Shown here one piece after another: positions 6,955 through 13,173 of a DNA stretch of 13,173 bases. Within the stretch, counting starts at the first letter, position 1. Every line of letters begins with the position of its first letter. The notes under the pieces are model-generated. The model saw only the letters and a program-made list of their open reading frames with translations. It was not told the DNA's origin and searched no databases. The DNA comes from an uncultured Methylobacteriaceae bacterium (GTDB lineage Bacteria > Pseudomonadota > Alphaproteobacteria > Rhizobiales > Beijerinckiaceae), in assembly GCA_937872715.1 (NCBI GenBank), contig CALMTJ010000445.1, positions 1 through 13,173 of the forward strand. The letters are read 5' to 3'. A program made the translations under genes and the position numbers.

Positions 6955-6984
6955 CTTGACCGTGGGGCCGGATGTGTTCAGTTG
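6955..6984 (+). promoter_or_regulatory. Weak candidate promoter upstream of doxX
   Basis: The 111-bp gap after ilvD contains CTTGACC (6955-6961), matching the TTGAC core of an alphaproteobacterial -35. At suitable spacing the only -10 candidates are poor (TCAGTT or CAGTTG at 6978-6984). The gap also holds short inverted repeats such as GGCATGCC but no T-tract terminator. The call rests mainly on the -35 and on the need for a start between ilvD and doxX. Confidence 0.25.
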
Positions 6985-7008
6985 CGGCGCACCACCGGGA
7001 AAGGACCC

Positions 7009-7434
7009 ATGATCTCCTCCAGCGCGGCCTCCGTCTGGGCACCTCGCCTCCTCTCCGTCCTGCGGATCGCGGCCGGGCTGTTCCTCCTCGAGCACGGCAC
7101 GCAGAAGTTCCTGAACTTCCCGGCCTATCCGCCCGGCGCGGCGGCCCCTGCCGCGATGACCATGCCGTGGTTCGCGGGCACCATCGAGCTCGTCTGCGGC
7201 GCCCTGATCGCGCTCGGCCTGTTCACCCGGCCCGCCGCCTTCCTGGCCTCGGGCATGACGGCGGTCGCGTATTGGACGGTGCACGGCCCGATGGGCTTCT
7301 TCCCGATCCTGAACCGGGGCGAGCTCGCGGCGCTCTACTGCTTCGTGTTCCTCTACATCTGCGTCGCGGGACCCGGCCCGTGGAGCTTGGACGCGGCGCT
7401 GAAGCGGGATGGGCGGCTGCCCGCCTGGGCCTAG
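7009..7434 (+). CDS. DoxX family integral membrane protein
   Basis: The 141-residue protein has four predicted membrane segments (about 14-29, 54-74, 76-92 and 105-121), the size and topology of DoxX proteins. The first helix ends in LEHGTQKF, the family's typical HG-x-x-K element. DoxX proteins are inner-membrane components. The name comes from the archaeal thiosulfate:quinone oxidoreductase, but most bacterial members have no proven function, and in actinobacteria one works with a redox/thiol stress complex. The ATG at 7009 has GGGAAAGGA just upstream. An in-frame TTG at 6931 would add 26 polar residues and is rejected. The gene converges on an exported CxxC protein gene, and the two stop codons share one CTAG. 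Whether it works with the opposite-strand sulfur genes is inference. Confidence 0.85.
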   Translation: MISSSAASVWAPRLLSVLRIAAGLFLLEHGTQKFLNFPAYPPGAAAPAAMTMPWFAGTIELVCGALIALGLFTRPAAFLASGMTAVAYWTVHGPMGFFPILNRGELAALYCFVFLYICVAGPGPWSLDAALKRDGRLPAWA

Positions 7435-7742
7435 TTCGCCGGCATCCCGGTCGCCGGGAACGGGACCCCTTCGGCCGCGATCGCCCGGGTCAGCTGGGGC
7501 GCGTTCAGCGTCCGGATGGGCTCGAACGGGGCGCCGCTGTCCGGCTGGTCGGGCATCCGCAGGCAGCCGATGCAGATGAACCGGAACCCTCGCTCGCGCC
7601 TGGCCAGCATCGCGTCCAAGCTCTCGCCCTCCTCGTAGCCGGACGGGCTGACCGTGAGCCTGAGCGGGATCGGCGCCTCCTCGGACGCGGCCGGCAGGCC
7701 GGCCAGACCGAGGAGGGCGAGGCCGGACGCGAAGGCTCTCAT
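7431..7742 (-). CDS. Small exported protein with a CxxC motif, unknown function
   Basis: I do not recognise this family. The 103-residue protein begins MRAFASGLALLGLAGLPAAS, a clear Sec signal peptide with likely cleavage near residue 20. The mature part of about 83 residues should be periplasmic. Its one striking feature is FICIGCL with C57 and C60, the only cysteines, able to form a disulfide or bind metal. No His follows the second Cys, so it is not a c-type haem site, and no thioredoxin fold is recognisable. A start upstream at 7784 would add 14 residues before the signal peptide and is unlikely. The ATG overlaps the TGA of the rhodanese gene in ATGA, which implies translational coupling and a shared operon. 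A role in periplasmic thiol or sulfur handling is inferred from this coupling only. Confidence 0.8.
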   Translation of the reverse strand: MRAFASGLALLGLAGLPAASEEAPIPLRLTVSPSGYEEGESLDAMLARRERGFRFICIGCLRMPDQPDSGAPFEPIRTLNAPQLTRAIAAEGVPFPATGMPAN

Positions 7743-8617
7743 GCCGGCCCCGTCTCGACGGGACGCACCGGATCGGCGGTCCATTCGGACATGGAGCCGT
7801 CATACAGGGACACGCCCGGACGGCCGAGGATCTCGGACAGGACGAACCAATCCGTCGCGGCCGCCTGGCCGGTGTTGCAATAGGCGATGACGTCGCCCCC
7901 CGGCACGGGCGCGAACAGCGCGTCCAGCTCCGGACGCGGACGGAGGCGGTTCTCCGCCGGGTCGTAGGCGCGGGCGCCCTCGACATGGATCGCACCCGGC
8001 AGCCGCCCGGCCCGGGCGGCCTGCGCCGATCTCTCGGCGCCGGAGAAGGATCTCGGTCCACGCGAATCGAGGAGGGCGGCGCCGCCCGAGCCGATCGCCG
8101 CCTCCACATCCGGCAGGAGCGCACGTCCGGCGGACGCCGCACGGACCGGGTAGGTGCCGGCCGGCGGCTGGCCGCTCTCGCCGTCTTCGACGGGCGCGCC
8201 CGCCGCGAGCCAAGCCTCGAAACCGCCGTCCAGGATCGACAGCCGGCGGTGCCCGGCCTGCCGAAAGGTCCAGAAGATGCGGGCCGCCACGCTGAAATCG
8301 CCGTAGGACAGGCCGGCCGGTACGATCACGACGTGGGCGGCAGGGCCGATCCCGAGCCGCTCGAACAGCGCCCGAAGGCGATCCGGCTCGGGCAGGAGCC
8401 CGACGGCCGCGCCCTTCGCGGCGCGCCAGCCATCCGCCACGTAGTCGCTGTGGACGGCGCCCGGGACGTGGCCCGCGTCGAAGGCCGATCTTCCGCCGCC
8501 GTATCCGGCCGAGCGGATGTCGAGCACGACGAGGTCGGGTCGGCCGAGCCGCGACACGAGCTCGGCCACGCCGATCAGCGGCGCCTCGTCGCCCTCACCA
8601 TCGCGGGATTCGTCCAT
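7739..8617 (-). CDS. Two-domain rhodanese (thiosulfate/3-mercaptopyruvate sulfurtransferase type)
   Basis: Such enzymes pass a sulfane sulfur from thiosulfate or 3-mercaptopyruvate, through a cysteine persulfide, to a thiophilic acceptor. The 292-residue protein has tandem rhodanese domains. The N-terminal one (about 15-140) has LVVLDIRSAGYGGGRSAFDAGHVPGAVHSDY and lacks the catalytic Cys, as usual. The C-terminal one (about 165-285) has ALLDSRGPRSF, GRLPGAIHVEG and the active-site loop CNTGQAA with C247. That loop matches neither the CRxG(R/K)x type of thiosulfate enzymes nor CG(S/T)GVT of mercaptopyruvate enzymes, so the donor is uncertain. No signal peptide is visible, so it is cytoplasmic. 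The ATG at 8617 has GAGAGGA upstream; GTG 8644 and ATG 8695 are less likely. It is the first gene of a two-gene operon and is divergent from the ABC transporter. Confidence 0.88.
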   Translation of the reverse strand: MDESRDGEGDEAPLIGVAELVSRLGRPDLVVLDIRSAGYGGGRSAFDAGHVPGAVHSDYVADGWRAAKGAAVGLLPEPDRLRALFERLGIGPAAHVVIVPAGLSYGDFSVAARIFWTFRQAGHRRLSILDGGFEAWLAAGAPVEDGESGQPPAGTYPVRAASAGRALLPDVEAAIGSGGAALLDSRGPRSFSGAERSAQAARAGRLPGAIHVEGARAYDPAENRLRPRPELDALFAPVPGGDVIAYCNTGQAAATDWFVLSEILGRPGVSLYDGSMSEWTADPVRPVETGPA

Positions 8618-8755
8618 GCCGATCCTCTCGAAGGAGACATGCACCCGTCGGCGCGGCGCGGCAAGGCGGTGCCCCGAGGTTGCCGGACGCCGCATCGGGC
8701 GGTAACCCGCCTCCGAGCGGCGCCGGGCGCAGACTTAGGCTCGGGGAGGTCCAGC
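8618..8755. promoter_or_regulatory. Divergent regulatory region, rhodanese operon versus ABC transporter
   Basis: This 138-bp region separates two head-to-head operons and should hold promoters for both. An inverted repeat GGCGG-TAAC-CCGCC lies at 8698-8711, about 45 bp before the transporter start, and is a possible operator. GGGGAGG at 8742-8748 is a strong ribosome binding site for the binding-protein gene. I could not identify convincing -35/-10 pairs, and no known CysB- or Cbl-type site was recognised. Confidence 0.4.
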
Positions 8756-9790
8756 ATGACGGCATCGCGGTCCCGGCAGGTCGGCAGGTTCGCGTGGCGC
8801 GTCGGCGTCCTCCTTCTCGGCCTCGCGCTCGCGGGCGGCGCCCATGCCGAGAAGCTGACGGTCGGCGTGCTGAAGCTCGCGAGCTCCGGGCCGGTCTTCC
8901 TGGCCCAGGATCTCGGCTATTTCCGCGAGGCGGGACTCGAGGTCGAGTTCAAGTTCTTCGAGGCGGCGCAGCCGGTCGCGGTCGCGACCGTGTCCGGCGA
9001 TCTCGACGTCGGGGTGACGGGGGTCACGGCCGGTTTCTACAACCTCGCCGGCAAGGGCGCGCTGAAGATCATCGCCGCACAGGCGAGGGAGGAACCGGGC
9101 TACCGGCTCGTCGCCGTGGTGGCGAGCCGCAAGGCCGACGAGGCCGGGCTGAAGCGCCTGGAGGACCTGCCGGGCCACGCGGCCGCCGTCACCCAGGTCG
9201 GCTCGACCTTTCATTACAGCCTCGGCCTCCTGGCGGAGCGGCACGGCTTCGACATCGGCAAGGTCCGGGTCGTGCCGATGCAATCGGTGCCGAACGTCGT
9301 CTCCGCCGTGAAGGGCTCGCAGGTCGAAGCCGCGATCCTGCCGGCCACGGCCGCGACGCCCCTCGTGAATGCCGGCGAGGCGCGGCTCCTGGCATGGGCG
9401 GACGAGACGCCCTGGCAGGTTGCCGTCGTGTTCACCTCCCCGAAGATGATCGGGACGCGCCGGGACGCGCTCGAACGCTTCGTCGCCGCCTACCGGCGGG
9501 GGACGGAGGCGTTCAGGGAGGCTTTCCTGGCGAAGGCTCCCGACGGCCGCCTCGTTCCGGGGCCGCAGGCGGACCGGGACCTCGCGATCATCGCCAGGTA
9601 CACGGGGCAGAGCGCTGAATCGGTGCGGGGCTCCATCCCCTACGTGGACCCGCAGGCCCGTCTCCTGGTCGGCGACATCCACCGGCAGGTGCGCTGGTAC
9701 CAGGGGCAGAAGCTGGTGGATCCCGGCGTAGACCCGAGAGGGGTGCTCGACCTGTCCTTCGTGCCCGGCCATCTCGACGTGCCGAACTAG
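8756..9790 (+). CDS. ABC transporter substrate-binding protein (nitrate/sulfonate/taurine class)
   Basis: This is the periplasmic receptor of an importer of the SsuA/TauA/NrtA-like type. The 344-residue precursor has a signal peptide with several Arg residues, a hydrophobic core (GVLLLGLALAGG) and a likely cleavage at AHA-EK after residue 31. The mature N-terminus (LTVGVLKLASSGPVFLAQDLGYFREAGLEVEF) has the class pattern of a strand, a loop and the fragment 'A...LGYF...GL.V'. It is followed by GDLDVGVTGVTAGFYNLA, the second lobe signature. No CCCFC motif typical of the thiamine-precursor protein ThiY is present. Ligand type cannot be read from sequence: sulfonates, nitrate, aromatics and nitriles all occur in the class. 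The ATG at 8756 has GGGGAGG 7 nt upstream. It is the first gene of a three-gene operon, 4 bp before the ATPase. Confidence 0.9.
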   Translation: MTASRSRQVGRFAWRVGVLLLGLALAGGAHAEKLTVGVLKLASSGPVFLAQDLGYFREAGLEVEFKFFEAAQPVAVATVSGDLDVGVTGVTAGFYNLAGKGALKIIAAQAREEPGYRLVAVVASRKADEAGLKRLEDLPGHAAAVTQVGSTFHYSLGLLAERHGFDIGKVRVVPMQSVPNVVSAVKGSQVEAAILPATAATPLVNAGEARLLAWADETPWQVAVVFTSPKMIGTRRDALERFVAAYRRGTEAFREAFLAKAPDGRLVPGPQADRDLAIIARYTGQSAESVRGSIPYVDPQARLLVGDIHRQVRWYQGQKLVDPGVDPRGVLDLSFVPGHLDVPN

Positions 9791-9794
9791 CCCG

Positions 9795-10568
9795 TTGAAG
9801 CTCGCCGTCGACGTCCGGCGCCACGCCTATGACGACCTCCTCGTCCTGTCCGACGTGTCCTTCACGGTGGCGGACGGGGAGGTCGTGTGCATCGTGGGGC
9901 CGTCCGGCTGCGGCAAGTCGACCCTGCTCGGCATCGTCGGCGGCCTCGTCCGGCCGACGGACGGGACGGTCGCGACCGAGGGCGCGCTCCGGCCCGGCAC
10001 GCTGAACCCCGTCACCTTCGTGTTCCAGGATTTCGCGTTGCTCCCCTGGCGCAGCGTCCGGGACAACGTGGGTTTCCCGCTCGAGCACCACCGCCTCTCA
10101 AGCGCCGACCGGGAGGCGCGCGTTTCCGATGCGCTCGCCCGGACGGGGCTCGCCGATTTCGCCGGCGCGCTGCCGAAGCAGCTCTCCGGCGGGATGCGGC
10201 AGCGGGTCGGGATCGCGCGGGCGCTCGCCGTCGAGCCGGCGCTCTTGCTCCTCGACGAGCCGCTCTCGGCGCTCGACGCGCAGACGCGCGAGCTCCTGAT
10301 GGACGATTTCGGCCGGCTCTGGATGGGCGCGGGCATCACGGCGCTCTACGTCACCCACAACCTCGACGAGGCGCTTCGCCTCGCCGACCGCATCGTCGTC
10401 CTGTCCCGCCGCCCGGGACGCATCAAGGACATCGTCTCCGTCGGGATCGACCGGCCCGACCGGACGGCCGTGGCGGCGGCGCCCCGGCTCGCGGTCCTGC
10501 GCGAACGGCTCTGGTCCTTGATCCGCGACGAGGCCGCGAGCGCCGATCGGGAGATGGCCCGTGCCTGA
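9795..10568 (+). CDS. ABC transporter ATP-binding protein (SsuB/TauB class)
   Basis: The 257-residue ATPase drives the adjacent importer from the cytoplasmic side. All nucleotide-binding motifs are intact: Walker A GPSGCGKST (35-43), Q-loop glutamine Q78 (FQDFALLPWRSV), signature LSGGMRQR (130-137), Walker B LLLLDEP with SALD (D-loop) at 158-161, and the switch histidine H188 (VTHNLDEAL). FQ(D/E)...LLPWR and LSGGM(R/Q)QRV are typical of the nitrate/sulfonate/taurine group. The start is a TTG at 9795, 4 bp after the binding-protein stop, without a clear Shine-Dalgarno. The reading MKLAVDVRRHAYDD gives the usual family N-terminus, so translation probably depends on coupling. Its 3' end overlaps the permease start by 8 bp. 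Confidence 0.93.
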   Translation: MKLAVDVRRHAYDDLLVLSDVSFTVADGEVVCIVGPSGCGKSTLLGIVGGLVRPTDGTVATEGALRPGTLNPVTFVFQDFALLPWRSVRDNVGFPLEHHRLSSADREARVSDALARTGLADFAGALPKQLSGGMRQRVGIARALAVEPALLLLDEPLSALDAQTRELLMDDFGRLWMGAGITALYVTHNLDEALRLADRIVVLSRRPGRIKDIVSVGIDRPDRTAVAAAPRLAVLRERLWSLIRDEAASADREMARA

Positions 10569-11370
10569 GGGCCAGGCCCTCCAGCCCGAGCGTCGGCCGG
10601 TCGCCTTCCGGGGAGGCGGCTTCCTCCCCCGGACGAGCCGCGCGGTCGGGGCGATCGGCTTCGCGGTCGTCCTCCTCGCCTGGCAGGGTGCGCTGGCCGC
10701 GGGCTGGATCAGCCCCGTCTTCCTGCCGTCGCCCGTCGAGGTGGCGCTGGCGCTCCGCGACCTCGCGGCGTCCGGGGAGCTTTGGCGGCACCTCTCCATC
10801 TCCCTCTACCGGATCGTCCTCGGCTGGAGCTTCGGCACGGCGGCGGGGCTCGGCGTCGGCTCCGCCATGGCGCTGTTCTCGCTCGCCCGCTCGCTCGGCA
10901 TGCCGATGATCTCGGCCCTGTTCCCCATCCCGAAGATCGCGCTCCTGCCGCTCCTCATCCTGTGGCTCGGGATCGGCGAGACCTCGAAGGTCGCGACCAT
11001 CGGGCTCGGCGTCTTCTTCCCGACCGCGATCGCCACTTATTCGGGCATCGACAACGTGTCCCGGACCCTGATCCGGATGGCGCAGAGCTTCGGCATCCCG
11101 TTCGGCGCGATCGTCTGCAAGGTGGCGTTGCCGGGCGCGCTGCCGTCCATCCTGTCCGGGATGCGCATCTCGGCCTCCATCGCGCTCCTCCTGGTCGTGT
11201 CGGCCGAGATGATCGGCGCGGAATCCGGGATCGGAGCCTTCGTGCTCAGCGCCGGCAACCTGATGCAGACGGACCAGCTCGTCGCGGGCGTCGCCGTGCT
11301 GTCCGTGTTGGGGCTCCTCGTCGGAGCGGCGCTCTCCGCCGCCGAGAAGGCGCTCCTGTCCTGGCGCTGA
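10561..11370 (+). CDS. ABC transporter permease (SsuC/TauC class)
   Basis: This 269-residue inner-membrane subunit forms the translocation channel of the importer. Hydrophobic segments lie at about 28-48, 83-107, 116-138, 142-161, 203-220 and 239-262, the six-helix layout of this class. WISPVFLPSPVEVALALRDL (49-68) is the typical periplasmic loop after the first helix. The cytoplasmic EAA-like loop that contacts the ATPase is AQSFGIPFGAIVCKVALPGALPSILSGMR (174-202). The GTG at 10561 has GGGAGATG upstream, and its codon lies inside the end of the ATPase gene, so the two are translationally coupled. It completes the transporter; no fourth subunit or substrate-processing enzyme such as a monooxygenase follows. 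Confidence 0.92.
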   Translation: MPEGQALQPERRPVAFRGGGFLPRTSRAVGAIGFAVVLLAWQGALAAGWISPVFLPSPVEVALALRDLAASGELWRHLSISLYRIVLGWSFGTAAGLGVGSAMALFSLARSLGMPMISALFPIPKIALLPLLILWLGIGETSKVATIGLGVFFPTAIATYSGIDNVSRTLIRMAQSFGIPFGAIVCKVALPGALPSILSGMRISASIALLLVVSAEMIGAESGIGAFVLSAGNLMQTDQLVAGVAVLSVLGLLVGAALSAAEKALLSWR

Positions 11371-11371
11371 C

Positions 11372-11385
11372 CGGCCGCGCGGCCG
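11372..11385. terminator. Palindrome after the ABC operon, weak terminator candidate
   Basis: CGGCCGCGCGGCCG is a perfect 14-bp palindrome starting two bases after the permease stop codon. It can form a 5-bp GC stem with a GCGC loop. No T-tract follows, so Rho-independent termination is doubtful. It may stabilise the 3' end of the operon message or be incidental in such GC-rich DNA. Confidence 0.3.
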
Positions 11386-11407
11386 TGATGCTTGCTTCGG
11401 CAACGAT

Positions 11408-11434
11408 CTTCGTCCAGGCTGCCCGGGAACGAAG
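11408..11434. promoter_or_regulatory. Interrupted inverted repeat upstream of the oxidoreductase
   Basis: CTTCGT (11408-11413) and ACGAAG (11429-11434) are a perfect inverted pair, 21 bp centre to centre, or about two helical turns. They lie in the 145-bp gap before the oxidoreductase gene. That layout would suit a dimeric repressor such as the MarR protein encoded just beyond the gene. It is a pattern-based guess: no promoter hexamers are evident beside it. Confidence 0.3.
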
Positions 11435-11515
11435 CTCGCGGGAAAGGTCGGGCACTCGGAGAAACGCCATGGGAGCGACGGTGGCCGCTGAGGTACCGCG
11501 CCGGAGGAAGGGCCG

Positions 11516-12760
11516 ATGAGCGCGGTCGTGATCGTCGGCACCGGGCAGGCCGGGTTCCAGGTCGCCGCCTCCCTCCGGGATGGCGGCTTGGCCGGCCCGA
11601 TCGTGATGGTGGGCGACGAGGGCGGCCTTCCATATCAGCGGCCTCCGCTCTCGAAGGCCTATCTCGACGGCAAGGCCGACGAGGAGACGCTGTCGCTCCG
11701 TCCCGCCTCCTTCTTCGCCGAGCACGGGATCGAGCTTCGTGCGGGCGAGACCGTGACCGCCATCGACCGCGAGGCCCGCGCGGTGGCGCTCGGGTCGGGC
11801 GATCGGATCGGCTACCGGCACCTCGTCCTCGCGACGGGCGCCCATAACCGCCCTCTGCCGGTGCCGGGCGTCGAGCTCGACGGCGTGCTCCAGCTCCGCA
11901 CCCTGCCGGACGCGGCCGAGCTGAAGCGGCGCCTCGCCGGCGCGAGGCACGCGGTGGTGGTGGGGGCGGGCTTCATCGGCCTCGAATTTGCGGCCGTCGC
12001 GGCCGCGCGCGGCGTCGGCGTCACCGTCTTCGAGGCGACGGACAGGCCGATGTCCCGTGCCCTCTCGCGGGAGATGTCCGCCTTCTTCCTGGCCCGCCAC
12101 GAGGCGGCCGGCATCAGGTTCGTGCTGGGCGGCGCCGTGGACGCCATCCTGGGCGCCGAGAACCGGGTCACGGGCGTCGAGACGCTGGACGGCCGGCATT
12201 TCCCGGCCGACCTCGTGCTGGTCGGGATCGGCGTGATCCCCAATGCCGACCTCGCCCGTGAGGCGGGACTGGCCGTCGGCAACGGGATCGTGGTCGACGA
12301 GACCCTGCTCACGAGCGACCCGGACATCTCCGCGATCGGCGATTGCGCCTACCACCCCTCCCGTTTCGCGCATGGCGGGTCCGTACGGGTTGAATCGGTG
12401 CAGAACGCGGTCGACCAGGCGAGATGCGTCGCCGCCCGGCTCACCGGACGCCCCGCTCCGTACGACGCCGTTCCCTGGTTCTGGAGCGACCAGGGCCCGC
12501 TCAAGCTCCAGATCGCCGGGCTTTCGAGCCCCCATGACGAGGCGGTGCTGCGGGGCGATCCGGGATCCGGCTCCTTCTCCGTGTTCTGCTTCGGCGGCGG
12601 CGGCCTCGTGGGCGTCGAATCCGTCAACCGCCCGGCCGACCACATGGTCGCCCGCAGGCTGCTCGCGAACCGCGTCCCGCTGACGGCCGATCAGGCGCGC
12701 GATGCCGCCTTCGACCTGCGGGCGCTGGCCTCCCGCCCGGCCGGGGCGCCCGTCACGTGA
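11516..12760 (+). CDS. FAD/NAD(P)-dependent ferredoxin (rubredoxin-type) reductase
   Basis: The 414-residue flavoprotein belongs to the group of putidaredoxin, rhodocoxin and dioxygenase ferredoxin reductases, which move electrons from NADH to a small iron-sulfur protein. It has the FAD dinucleotide fold GTGQAGFQVA (8-17), the family signature YQRPPLSKAYL (40-50), LATGAHNR (106-112), the NAD(H) fold GAGFIGLEFAA (150-160), and a second FAD motif ISAIGDCAYH (271-280). PWFWSDQ (320-326) and the C-terminal dimerisation domain are also in place. GGAGGAAGG precedes the ATG at 11516. No ferredoxin, P450 or dioxygenase gene is visible beside it, so the electron acceptor is unknown. The 3' end overlaps the convergent marR gene by 70 bp. 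A regulatory link with that gene is inferred only. Confidence 0.93.
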   Translation: MSAVVIVGTGQAGFQVAASLRDGGLAGPIVMVGDEGGLPYQRPPLSKAYLDGKADEETLSLRPASFFAEHGIELRAGETVTAIDREARAVALGSGDRIGYRHLVLATGAHNRPLPVPGVELDGVLQLRTLPDAAELKRRLAGARHAVVVGAGFIGLEFAAVAAARGVGVTVFEATDRPMSRALSREMSAFFLARHEAAGIRFVLGGAVDAILGAENRVTGVETLDGRHFPADLVLVGIGVIPNADLAREAGLAVGNGIVVDETLLTSDPDISAIGDCAYHPSRFAHGGSVRVESVQNAVDQARCVAARLTGRPAPYDAVPWFWSDQGPLKLQIAGLSSPHDEAVLRGDPGSGSFSVFCFGGGGLVGVESVNRPADHMVARRLLANRVPLTADQARDAAFDLRALASRPAGAPVT

Positions 12761-13173
12761 GGGGCCGGCGTCTCCGGCCGGGCGCTCTCCAGGGCGTCGA
12801 GGTTGTCGTGCAGACGGCCGAGGAGGCCGATCAGCGTCTCGCGCTCGGAGACCGACAGGCAGGCGAGGAGACGCGCCTCGCGATCCAGCGCGACCGCGAT
12901 CACCCGGTCGTGCAGGGCCGCGCCGGCGGCCGTCAGCCCGATCAGGCGCCGGCGCGCGTCCGACGGGTCGGCATGGCTCGCGAGAAGCCCTTTCGCCTCG
13001 AGCCCGGCGAGGTTCCGGCTGACCGGCGCCTTGTCGAAGCCGATCACCTGGCAGATGCGGGAGGCCGGGATGTCCGGCTCGATCCTGAGCTGGGACAGGA
13101 TCCGCCACTCGGTGACCGTCAGACCGAAGCGCCGCCGATAGGCGGAGTTCGCGCCCCGCGACAGCTTGTTGGC
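12691..13173 (-). CDS. MarR family transcriptional regulator (partial, 5' end outside window)
   Basis: The open frame runs from the right edge to a TGA at 12693-12691 and gives 160 visible residues, missing only the first few dozen of a typical MarR protein. Translation from the edge begins ANKLSRGANSAYRRRFGLTVTEWRILSQL, the usual MarR helix before the winged helix. The wing region is PASRICQVIGFDKAPVSRNLAGLEAKGLLASHADPSDARRRLIGLTAAG: recognition helix around APVSRNLAGLEAKGLL and beta-wing with D-ARRRL. The GTG at 13047 lies inside this domain and is not the start. MarR proteins bind DNA as dimers and often release it on binding phenolic or oxidising compounds. The ligand is unknown. The basic, Ala/Arg-rich tail (about the last 20 residues) is read antisense to the reductase gene. 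Confidence 0.88.
   Translation of the reverse strand, partial: ANKLSRGANSAYRRRFGLTVTEWRILSQLRIEPDIPASRICQVIGFDKAPVSRNLAGLEAKGLLASHADPSDARRRLIGLTAAGAALHDRVIAVALDREARLLACLSVSERETLIGLLGRLHDNLDALESARPETPAPHVTGAPAGREASARRSKAASRA

Noticed and set aside
5815..8142. A 775-codon minus-strand frame opposite ilvD and doxX
   Set aside because: No recognisable domain. It is explained by the GC-rich codon pattern of the real genes.
10561..10568. Possible frameshift between the ATPase and permease
   Set aside because: Both proteins are complete with full motifs, so the 8-bp overlap is ordinary translational coupling.
1..13173. CRISPR arrays, insertion sequences, tRNA genes, prophage or defence modules
   Set aside because: No spaced direct repeats, transposase motifs, terminal inverted repeats, tRNA cloverleaf sequences or defence-type domains were seen on either strand.

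Overview
The window is high-GC DNA (roughly 70% by eye) from an alphaproteobacterium of the order Hyphomicrobiales (Rhizobiales). The clearest taxonomic signal is the 5' end of a 16S rRNA gene on the minus strand. From memory its sequence resembles Methylobacteriaceae and relatives. A GluQ-type synthetase, GTG/TTG starts and very compact gene packing fit that placement. Family level is a recollection-based guess, not a database result.

Layout. (1) 1-189: 5' part of 16S rRNA, transcribed leftward. Its leader of about 330 nt has a boxA-like antitermination element and a hairpin, and lies behind a near-consensus promoter (TTGACA, 17 bp, TAGATA) at 526-554. (2) 630-2774 (+): membrane-anchored M23 murein endopeptidase, divergent from the rRNA operon. 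(3) 2779-3648 (-): GluQ (glutamyl-queuosine tRNA-Asp synthetase), divergent by 14 bp from an AlkA-like DNA glycosylase (3663-4337, +). (4) 4310-5110 (-): hydroxypyruvate isomerase family protein, divergent across 80 bp from an IlvD dehydratase (5191-6897, +). (5) 7009-7434 (+): DoxX family membrane protein, converging on a minus-strand pair made of a two-domain rhodanese (7739-8617) and a small exported CxxC protein (7431-7742). (6) 8756-11370 (+): complete ABC importer of the nitrate/sulfonate/taurine class (binding protein, ATPase, permease). (7) 11516-12760 (+): ferredoxin-reductase-type FAD/NAD oxidoreductase, overlapping tail to tail with a MarR family regulator that runs off the right edge.

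How the genes may work together. The left half is housekeeping: rRNA, wall remodelling, tRNA modification, base-excision repair, C3 acid and branched-chain amino acid metabolism. The right half could be a small sulfur acquisition or handling neighbourhood: rhodanese, exported thiol protein, DoxX and a sulfonate-class importer. That link is inference from family membership and proximity; nothing in the sequence fixes the substrate. I see no mobile element, CRISPR array, tRNA gene, prophage or clear sign of recent transfer. I do not see a convincing new defence or mobile system. The least explained item is the exported CxxC protein translationally coupled to a rhodanese with an unusual active-site loop.
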